A stretch of DNA of 64,000 nucleotides from Asterias amurensis (taxonomy: Eukaryota > Echinodermata > Asteroidea > Forcipulatida > Asteriidae): positions 2,294,001 through 2,358,000 of the forward strand of contig NC_092650.1 in the NCBI RefSeq assembly GCF_032118995.1, given 5' to 3'. Shown one piece after another: positions 55,282 through 64,000 of the stretch; the first letter of the stretch is position 1, and every line of letters starts with the position of its first letter. The position numbers and the translations under genes were made by a program. A model generated the notes under the pieces. It saw only the letters and a list, made by a program, of their open reading frames with translations. It had not been told where the DNA came from and did no database searches.

Positions 55282-55403
55282 TTCGAAGTGTTTTTTTCAA
55301 AAGCAAACACTCTCACAAATAATGGCGGTAGTCAAACGGCTGCTGCTTTTTTTGCACGGACGGATCATGACGTTGTTCCTGTAAATATCCCGGATGTACT
55401 AAT

Positions 55404-55438
55404 GTTTTTTTTTTTTTTTTTTTGGGGGGGGGGGGGGC
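55404..55438 (+). repeat. T-tract followed by G-tract
   Basis: About 20 T directly followed by about 14 G, upstream of ZNF236. Such homopolymers are assembly-fragile. Confidence 0.85.
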
Positions 55439-57013
55439 TTGCTGCTTAGCTGAGTTTTTGAAACTATTTTAGTGTTGGTTAGGCCCTAATTGTTTTTATA
55501 ATTTGTTTGCTGTTCTTTGTTTTGTTGACTGGAAACAAGTGAATCGAATAAAAGATAGGGTAATTCCGGGATTTGAAATATCCGAACTGCGATTTTAGGG
55601 AAACAAACCTAGACGAATTATTAACAGTTTTGGTCAGACCTTGGATGGTTTCTCAAAAAAAAAAAAAAAACTAAAATTACTGACTTTTGCATCTTTTTTT
55701 GGCAATACCACCAGTCATTCATTTGCGCGGGCAACACACTGGATATTGGACTTGAAGTCATTGGTCTATGGCGTGGTATATGTACGTAATTGAACGTCGT
55801 CTGTGCTCTGCTGTAACAAATGAGACAAATTGAAATACAAGCCTCTGACCACACTGTTACATTATTTTCAAACAGACAAATTGCCGAAATTTTATTATTA
55901 TTATTATTATTTATTCGGCCAAGATTTCAACAAACAGTACAAGATACAATATTACCGTACTAAAGAACACTTTGAACACTGAATTATACTTATAAACAAC
56001 TTTCACTTCAGTGAACACAATGACTAGATGGAATTTCATCACTTCATCAATTTAATTTTATTTAATTGATTATCTATTTGTTTCATTTGATCTGTTGTAA
56101 AATTGATTTACATATCTTTTAATTGTTTTAAAAATACAAGTTTCTTGTTTTTCTCATAATTATTTAATTGGGATTTGTTTTGTTTACTTTATTTGTTATA
56201 TTTTACGAATTGTTTTGAGATTTGACCACTTCTCGATTCAGTGTGACATGGTGATGTAGTTTGTATTTATATGCTAGTTTTTGCCTGAACCTAGCATCAA
56301 ATTCACACGTTGACAAATTCTTTTGGGCGGTACTATCATCCCATTCATAAACAATACAAAGCACGCAGCTCAATGAAATCGATTGGCCATTCAGAGTGCA
56401 GGAAATGAAGTTGAGCAACAATATGTTGACGCGCAAGCGCACATGCACTGCATAATGGTTTGTACAGTAATTCACGCACGTTAAAACCACGTGTATAAAC
56501 CAAATAGAGGATTAAAATTTATAGGACAAACAATAAGATTAAAAGCCGGCCATTCAGCGCTTGTTTCTGTTACCCAGCTAAGCCGTGGTGTATGGGTTGT
56601 TGTTGTGAAGTGACACCGACAGTTGCATTGCTCAGGGTCAGGGTTGCACTCTTCTGTAACTTTATGCACGCAGCATTACACAACATTACACTCATTGATG
56701 AGCAACGAGAACAGACTAATGATATTGACGGACGTTGACTCTGCGCGGGTACTTGAAACGTAAAACTAGGACTCTTTTGTTAAGCGCGGAAGTTGCTGCC
56801 CCAAAATACTCAAGGAGTCAAGGTCAAGGAAATGTTTAGAGTGCAGATAGAAATAGTGTCACATGTGTTTCTCTGTGAGCCGTAAAACTATATAGCAAGT
56901 TCACAGTTGAGAGAGCAAGCTGTGCTCTATTTGAGTTCACGGTGTTCGGTATTCAACCAACAAGTCTTTCATGGACCATGGATGGAGTTATTTATTCATG
57001 ACCGACCGTCACC

Positions 57014-57123
57014 ATGCACATGCCGACCGGCGGACCAAAGCAGAGGAAAACAACACCCAAACAAGCCCAACCAAAGATGAACAGCCAGATAAACACAACG
57101 TTCAGTAAACTCCAATTTTCATG
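57014..57123 (+). CDS. Candidate first coding exon of an unidentified gene
   Basis: An ATG with a strong Kozak context (gtcaccATG) opens a 36-codon reading frame plus two bases. It is followed directly by a consensus donor (ATG|GTACGT at 57124). The peptide is Lys/Gln/Pro-rich: MHMPTGGPKQRKTTPKQAQP, then MNSQINTTFSKLQFS. I do not recognise it. No continuation exon was seen up to 64000, so the gene would need a first intron longer than 6.8 kb. The region upstream (56700-57000) is less repeat-like than its surroundings. This could be a chance ORF. Confidence 0.35.
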
Positions 57124-57327
57124 GTACGTATTTTGTGACATTCATTGCAGTTTGGTGGTGGTTTTGTATTGTATTTTTCTTCACCTCCCCAAATAGCCAG
57201 CAGCCCAAAGTTTTGCTGACTTTTTTGGGGACGTCTTTGGCCATTGGTATTGCCTGAAACCGTTCTTTCCTTACACGGCCCCTACCCTGCTGATGCAACC
57301 ATCCCCCAGCACTCGGTACACTCGACG

Positions 57328-57434
57328 AGTCACTTCGTTTCTCGGCAAAATGTGTCACTTTTGTACAGTCAGCCGAGTCACTTCGTTTCTCGGCAAAATG
57401 TGTCACTTTTGTACAGTCAGCCGAGTCACTTCGT
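57328..57434 (+). repeat. 47-bp tandem repeat, 2.3 copies
   Basis: The unit GAGTCACTTCGTTTCTCGGC followed by AAAATGTGTCACTTTTGTACAGTCAGCC occurs twice with near identity, plus a third start (GAGTCACTTCGTACC). Confidence 0.85.
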
Positions 57435-57742
57435 ACCTTCCTTTGTAATGATGCCTTGTACTGTTTTACTGCTGAATTTCATTATTATTTACCGCTCCTT
57501 CCAAATAAAAATTCAGTATTTTGTCAATTTTGTTGGTATAAATATAATTTTTTTTAGGGCCTAATGTTTTTTTTTAAATAAAAATATTATTTCCCCCCAA
57601 TAATTTTTTAATTTTTTAAGTTAAAGCAATTTAATACAGGGTGGGGAGTAGGCCTACAGTTTTTATTTTTATACTGTTGATCATCAAACTTTTTTATTAA
57701 AAATTAACATTTTTTTTTTTTAAATAAAGTTAATTTGCTTTT

Positions 57743-58102
57743 TTAAAGGGAAGGTACACGTTTGGTAATTAATCAAAACAAATATTAACTTAAAAACTGA
57801 CTTGGTAACGAGCATTGGAGAGAGCTGTTGAATCCCGCTGAAGTAACGTAGTTGTTGAGAAAGAGGTAATTTCTCACTAAAATAATAAAAGACTTCTAGC
57901 TACATGTAGAAGTCTTTTATTCTTATCTGAAAGCACACAAATTCGTCCAATAAGGGTGTTTTTCTTTGATCATTTTCTCGCAACTTTGATGACCACATGA
58001 CCACAAATTTTCACAGGCTCGTTGTTTTTATGCTTATGATGGGATACACCAAGTGAGAACACTGGTCCTTGACAATTACCAAACGTGTACAGTGCCTTTA
58101 AT
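57743..58102 (-). mobile_element. Family A2 MITE, inverted
   Basis: AAAGGGAAGGTACACGTTTG to CAAACGTGTACAGTGCCTTT. The central hairpin ATAAAAGACTTCTAGCTACA / ATGTAGAAGTCTTTTAT is well preserved. Confidence 0.85.
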
Positions 58103-59622
58103 AGGTGAAAACTCATTCGTTTTGAAAGAAGGTACAATTTAGGAATTACAAAGTGAGTAGCTTGTATTTAGATACAAAGTGTCCAAAGTCACTTTTAATC
58201 TTGGGACAGGTGCAATACCAGAATTCACCTGTCACCCTTGATATGGCTTTATCTATAATCAACCTCCATGGTCTGATGATAGTGGTAATCGTTCAGGGGG
58301 ACAAGGTTACGATTTATCACAACCTACGTATGGCTACCTCCATGATATTACAAAGCAGTTTACATAAAGTGACTTAAAAATATGTGAGTTAGAATGAATC
58401 AGAGATAAAACATTAAAGACAAGGTATAAACAGGATGAGCCAACGCAATTATAAACAATTATTAGTGAGGGCTGCATTTAAAAGGCAAATCATGTAAGGA
58501 ATGAATGACTGTTTATATCTGGAGGTCCTGGTTTTGGCAATAATATAGTTGTTGAGAATTTCTGACTAACAACCTTCTGTTTGTCTGGTTTGTGGAAAAA
58601 GGGCGGTGTTTATATACCATAATACGATACAATACTAGTCACGTGTGTCATTGATACATTCATCATGTTTACTGTTGGCTGGGAGTTCCCTTGGCTGGTA
58701 ACCTTTGGGAAACATTTCCCATTTCCTGCCACCACCTTTTCAGTACTTGAACACCTGTTAAGTTGTTATAATTTTATTAATAGTTACCGGTATATTCATG
58801 AGTGTTTGTCCGCTTCGTTTGTCAACTATTATTACTGCCAACAATACTGTATATTATTGTATTTATTTTTACGACTTGAATTGAGAACTCTTCAACTGAT
58901 TTCATTCAAATGTGAATGCATGACTGAATGCATTCACACCACACCCAACAGAGTTGTGGAAAGCAACATGCATGACGTACTTGCTGTACCTCTTAGCCGG
59001 TCCATGCTGTACCCTTTTTTTGCACAGCTCCACTTTTTCCTTGCCAATATTCTTACCTCAGTTGTTTGTGACTGGTGTCCCACATTAGCAAAGAAAATTG
59101 CCAAGCAGTATTTTCTGCTTATCGGCTTTATGAAATTGTCTCCAGTTTAGTCTATGTACTGATCGGCTGTGTATTCTGTGATCTCCATGGTTGATGTAAC
59201 AAATTCGATAGCTCCAGCTGTCAGGATAGTCACACAATGTTTTCTTCCCCCTACCTCTCTTCGGACCCCCAATGTTTATCCCTTTTGAGTCTATTCTTGT
59301 TATAGCTCCATGGCTTTTCTTTTACTAACCCCCACCCCAGCCCCCTTCTTCCCACCCCCATTCTTACCACCCCCTAGCTCTCTTCCGACCCCTAGCTGCT
59401 CTGAAAGTTATACTCTTTTGAGACTATTCAATAAACATTGTGATTTTAAAAGCTCCTCACACTTAATTTGACTGGGAAGCCTGTTCTGTCAATAAACAAA
59501 CTTTGAAATCATAAGGGAGTTTACTCAGTAATTGTAAAGTAAGGCCTAGTAAAAAAGAAACTTGTTTATCGTCCCCGCCCGCTTCCTTTTTAGAGGCCGC
59601 CACCTTTTTTAAATATTTGTTT

Positions 59623-59994
59623 TAAAGCCATTGGACCCTTTCGGTAAACAGTATTGTTCAAGGCCCACACTTTGTGTACCACAACTTCTAAATCAAATAA
59701 CAAACCTGTGAAAATTTAGGCTCAATCGGTCATCGGAGTCGGGAGAAAACAACGGAAAAACCCACCCTTGTTTCCGCGCGTTTCACCGTGTCATGACATG
59801 TGTTTAAAATAAATCCGTAATTCTCGTTAACGAGAACTTATATTGTTTTGCTGTTTTCTCAAAAAGTAAAGCATTTCATGGAATAATATTTCAAGAGAAG
59901 TCTTTCACCATTGCCTTCTGTAAACCCTGTAAGTTATTTGTAAATCTGTGAATTTTTATTTTTTTTTCTAAACTGAAAGGGTCCAATGGCTTTA
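59623..59994 (+). mobile_element. Family B MITE
   Basis: AAAGCCATTGGACCCTTTCG to CTGAAAGGGTCCAATGGCTT. Confidence 0.9.
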
Positions 59995-61392
59995 TTGCAC
60001 ATTTTAATTATTTTTTAAATTATTTTTTATTTTAATTTTTATGAAAAAAGGGTTATTTCAAACGATCTCAGCTAAACCAATCTGAATGTCTTGTCCGAAT
60101 GTATTGTCCAAAATTTTTCACTTATGTATTGTGTGTTTGAGCAGTAGGAAAAACAATGGCGGCCAAAAAATAAAAATTAAAAAGCCCCTCCTCCTTCCTT
60201 TTTTTGAGAAACACAGATGCTATCATGTTTCTTTTTTTTACTTGGCCTAATGCCTTCATGTTGTGTTTTCATCCATTAGAACGGAAGGTGCAAGTTTATT
60301 ACATGCTGTATTCATGTGGCTCCCAGGTTGTGTTATCTCAATAAAGCCCGTTTCACAGGAGGTCTCTAAGTGTGGCAACGAAATCGCATTGATGTAAAAA
60401 CAATCATTTCAAATTCGCATCATATGAAACTATTGGATGCTTGTCTTGAATTTGAATTGAAAGCTATAAGGATGGATGCTGTAAAGCATGCGTTGTCCAA
60501 ACTTCAGAATGTCAAACCATGGTCAAACGATGTAAAGCATCATTCCATGGCTAATGAGATGAGGCACTGGTTCTTTTGGAAATTTTCAGTTTGTAAAATT
60601 TCTTTATAATTTAAAATTCCAGAGTTAATAAAAGTTTCCCGGTTTTGAAATGCGCCCTTTTTCTTTTTATAAATCTAAAGTTGATACAGACCAAATAGTG
60701 CAATCTCCTTTAAAAACTATAAGAGCGATACCCCCAATGTCTTCTTTTGCTTATTTGTTTGTAAAAATCATGCCTGCAGGTAGTTGCGATGATTTTTATG
60801 AAGAAGTTGTGGTTTGGTTTAACCATAACAGGGTTAAGTATTAGTATCACTATCATTTTGTTTTAGTTTAGTCCAAACAACATTTCAAAAACCATCAATC
60901 TTATTTATGAATTCATAATCCATCATTTCATTTTTATCCGCGGGTATAGCATTCATGGTTACAGTCATACTGTTCTAAGTTCCTGGTTTGTTTTAAAGAT
61001 AAGTTTTGGAAAGCAGTGATTTGGAGGAAGTTCAGAGTTCAAAATCATCAATCTTGTTTTTAAGTTCTTAACCATCATTCCATTATTTTTATCCCCGGGT
61101 TAAACATTCATTGTTACAGTCATCAGTCATACTGTTCTAAGTTCCTGGTTTTTTTTTAAGACAAGTTTTGGAAAGCAGTGAGCTAGAGGAAGTTTGGAGG
61201 AATTCATATATGAATTATTTCTGCCCTTAGTAATCAAGTCACTATAAGGGATATGCTGGCCATGGTAAGCCCATGATCATATTAAACCCATAGGCACACA
61301 TCAACAGTCTGCTTGTTGTCAAAATAACCTTCAAAACAGATGTTTTCTGCTGAAGAAATAACGAAAAAGAAATGGTTGACATTGGCAAGGGA

Positions 61393-61784
61393 ATTAAAGG
61401 AACACGTTGCCTTGGATCGGACGAGTTGGTCAAAACAAAAGCGTTTGTAACCGTTTTTTATAAAATGCATATGGTTGGAAAGATGTTTTAAAAGTAGAAT
61501 ACAATGATCCACACAAGTTTGCCGCGAAATTGCGTGGTTTTCCTTCTACTGTGCGAACTAACATGGTCGGCCATTTATGGGAGTCAAAATTTTGACCCCC
61601 ATAAATGGCCGACGTGTTAGTCGACAAGGTAAAAGGAAAACCACGCAATTTCGAGGCATGTTTGTGTGGATCATTGTATTCTACTTTTACAACATCTTTC
61701 TACCCATATGCATTTTATAAAAAACGGTTACAAACGCTTTTCAAAAACCAACTCGACCGATCCAAGGCAACGTGTTCCTTTAAC
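61393..61784. mobile_element. Family Q foldback element, about 390 bp
   Basis: AATTAAAGGAACACGTTGCC at the left and GGCAACGTGTTCCTTTAACT at the right. The arms pair over about 190 bases each, with centre AAAATTTTGACC near 61590. No coding capacity; single copy in the window. Confidence 0.92.
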
Positions 61785-62514
61785 TCGGTCAAAGATTTAC
61801 AGCTCTAGATATGGAACATCACAATGCATGGAAAGTAGAAAACTGGTAGTGACAGTTCTGTACTTCCATTTTAGGTCGGTCCACGTCTAGGGTTTTGAGT
61901 CTGATTATGTTATTTTAATGAGATTTTGTTAAGTGTTTTATTGGCATAGAGGAACAACTGCTTAAATCTATATTGGTGGCTTGCATTTTGCAGTTTTGAG
62001 GGGTGTTGGCATGGCTTAATATGTTTATTCTATCTTGTTGTAAAGGTGTTTCCAGACTATTTATGGATTTTCTTGTTGCTCTGTATTTGTACACTTGTCC
62101 CTTAGGGTTAGCATACTGATGAATACCCTGTCTAAATACATAAATAAATAAATAAATAAATGAATCATTTATTATAAGGTCATAAAAAGCTCTATTTGTT
62201 CCCGAGGACTTTAGGAGCGGTCAAAACATTTATGGTAATAATTTTGCCCTTCCCATGAGCATAGGGGGTACTTCTGCTATTTTAATTTGGGTTATTCTTT
62301 GAACTTTCAGTAGTTGCCTGAGTGAAAGATGGAAAGTGATTTTTTTTTACAGTCGTGTTTTCAATTACTGTAAACCAGCGTTCACCTTTCTCAAATGCTT
62401 CCTTTACATCGTAAACTCCCTTAGGGTTCAAATGTGGGGCAATGAAGGAAGGTGCAGTATTACCTATTTCTGTGTATATTCTGCTATGTATTTAGATTTG
62501 GGGAATTGGGGCTA

Positions 62515-62720
62515 CTTCCGGTGTTCTCATTGGACTTTTCTACCGCTGCCACGTGAAATGTTGTCGTGACTGGCTTTGGTGTAACTCTACCGTGTGTTCC
62601 GCACGATGCATAGCGTTTTACAGCGTGGTCGGGGTAATGATTAGTTTACAACATGGATTGGTCCTGTTAGATTACCGTGGCTGTGCGGAACTCAGTTTAC
62701 CATGTGTCCCCATTGGATTT
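62515..62720. mobile_element. Family L foldback element
   Basis: GGTGTTCTCATTGGACTTTT, CTACCGCTGCCACG and ACCGTG(T)G blocks. The inner ACTCTACCGTGTGTTCCGCA pairs loosely with TGTGCGGAACTCAGTTTACC. The end motif recurs, inverted, at 7499-7545 (CGCGTGGCAGCGGAAGGAAA). Confidence 0.6.
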
Positions 62721-63057
62721 AATTTTGTCAATCAACAGAAAAGTTGCGGTACTTTCTTAAAAAATAATAATAATTTTGAATCGCGGCTTTAGTTCTGCTT
62801 ATCTACCTGGGAAGGTAGGACTTTGGCCTTGACTACTACTTTTTGTGATAAGGGTGACATCATCAAAGTGGGTTATCAATGTTGACCCTTTTGAAGTACT
62901 TTGTCTCAAGGTGCTCGAGCAAACTAGACTGCTCACTTCCGCTTCTGATACCTATCCTCCACACTACTGATCAGTTGATCTTGCAATTGATCTGTGATAT
63001 TGCAAGTTCGAGCAAGTTCAACATGTAGCAGTAACCGTTAATTCTCATGTTATTGCC

Positions 63058-63235
63058 TTGCAAGGTTTTAGCCAGGATTTGGTAAAAGGGTGTCCAAATT
63101 TGCTGGAAATTTTAAAACTGGGTGTCCAAATTGTTCACCTACAATAAATTTACATGTAAATGACAGATGAAACAGGGTGTCCAAATTAAAAACAGGGTGT
63201 CCAAAAGACACCCAGACACCCCTCTGGCTAACACT
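63058..63235. mobile_element. Family M short hairpin element
   Basis: GGTTTTAGCCAGGATTTGG at the left, repeated GGGTGTCCAAAT blocks (four or five), and AGACACCCCTCTGGCTAAC at the right, which inverts the left end. Confidence 0.65.
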
Positions 63236-63352
63236 ATGTTGCCTTGAGTTGTGGGCAATAACAAGGTTAAAAGTGGTTTCAAAGTAAAATTTAGTGATTC
63301 CATCCTGCTTCATATACCCTGGTTGACTTCCAATTGCACATGGGATTTATGA

Positions 63353-63563
63353 CGGACCCTTCCCATGAAATATGCTAATTACATTCACGCATGCGACTCA
63401 TTGCGTAGATACCCTGTTGGTTGGCAAACACCATATAGTTGTGCACTAAGCAGACGCGCAATCGCGTCTGCGTCACGCACCCATTAGCCATGTTCAAAAC
63501 AGCGCGATGTTCCCTCATTTTGCAAGCGCTATGTGCAATTTACATATTTCATGGGAAGGGTCT
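63353..63563. mobile_element. Family F foldback element
   Basis: GGACCCTTCCCATGAAATAT and ATATTTCATGGGAAGGGTCT ends, as at 39074-39298, with a shared interior (CCCTGTTGGTTGGCAAACAC, ATGTTCCCTCATTTTGC). Confidence 0.9.
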
Positions 63564-63939
63564 GTTGAATGTGTGTAGTACTACTACTAGTCCTGGTACA
63601 ATGTATAATAATTGAGAGGTTTCGCAAGCGTACGGATACAGATACAGATACGTTGACACTTTGTGTGTTCACGTGACGCGTATCTGCGACTATCGTATTT
63701 TTCATACACGTTATCAACGGATACAGGAGCTCATACACATCGTCGAAAAACGGATACTGTTTTGCAGACTTTTGTTGTCCCAGTCAAAAACATTTCCCAC
63801 GGAATTGCTTTCACTGGTATTGTGCTTGATATAGATAGAAAATTGTTAGTCATTTGCAAGCAAAGCGGTGAGAAAATGCAGCGTATAAAACACGGGGTCT
63901 CTGTCGGTCATGTTTGTCAGAAAAACACTCATGATGATA

Positions 63940-63979
63940 GCCAGCGCACTCAAGTGAAAGCCAGCGCACTCAAGTGAAA
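63940..63979 (+). repeat. 20-bp tandem duplication at window end
   Basis: AGCCAGCGCACTCAAGTGAA occurs twice back to back. Confidence 0.8.
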
Positions 63980-64000
63980 CATACCTATAGACGATGTGAC

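Larger units (their letters stand above)
55439..64000. other. Gene-poor right flank
   Basis: Apart from the candidate exon at 57014 and the listed repeats, I see no coding exon on either strand. Frames such as 58665-59150 lack splice context or recognisable motifs. Confidence 0.5.

Noticed and set aside
58665-59150. 161-codon frame in the right flank
   Set aside because: No recognisable motif; its end runs into a family E repeat.

Overview
This is an animal nuclear genome window: intron-rich genes with GT-AG splice sites, no operons, AT-rich intergenic DNA and many short inverted-repeat transposons. The gene set (glucocerebrosidase, BCNT/CFDP1, an AQP11/12-type aquaporin, AMFR/gp78, a 30-finger ZNF236) is bilaterian. 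Compact introns and dense miniature elements suggest a marine invertebrate deuterostome, most likely an echinoderm such as a sea star. That assignment is inference; I could not search for matches.

Layout. (1) 427-2060, minus: the first two coding exons of a glucosylceramidase gene whose remainder lies off the left edge. (2) 4814-12077, minus: a second, complete glucosylceramidase gene, 10 coding exons and 518 residues. The two form a head-to-tail tandem pair. (3) 13870-15503, plus: the last three exons of a CFDP1/BCNT gene; its acidic N-terminal exons were not found. (4) 17736-20709, plus: a complete 4-exon superaquaporin, 263 residues. (5) 21.5-23.1 kb: a decayed tandem array of roughly 200-310 bp units, then foldback elements. 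(6) 25740-36736, plus: a complete AMFR/gp78 ER ubiquitin ligase, 14 coding exons and 756 residues, with RING, CUE, G2BR and VIM parts all recognisable. (7) 36737-43968: convergent intergenic DNA filled with MITEs, one SINE and a long palindrome. (8) 43969-55281, minus: a complete ZNF236 orthologue, 8 coding exons, 1847 residues and 30 C2H2 fingers. (9) 55.3-64 kb: mostly gene-free, with one candidate first exon at 57014-57123 and several foldback elements.

The genes do not form a pathway; they are independent housekeeping genes (lysosome, chromatin, membrane channel, ER quality control, nucleus). The exon models for the four complete genes were built by hand. In each, codon phase is preserved across every junction and the total coding length is divisible by three.

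The most unusual feature is that four minisatellites in four different genes each sit on an exon edge and copy that edge. They lie at the GBA splice donor near 9.0 kb, the aquaporin stop codon, the AMFR splice acceptor at 35.9 kb, and the ZNF236 stop codon. AMFR also carries a partial duplicate of one exon with its splice acceptor. The other dominant component is repeats: one MITE family (called A here) has about 17 copies, and further foldback families occur two to five times each.
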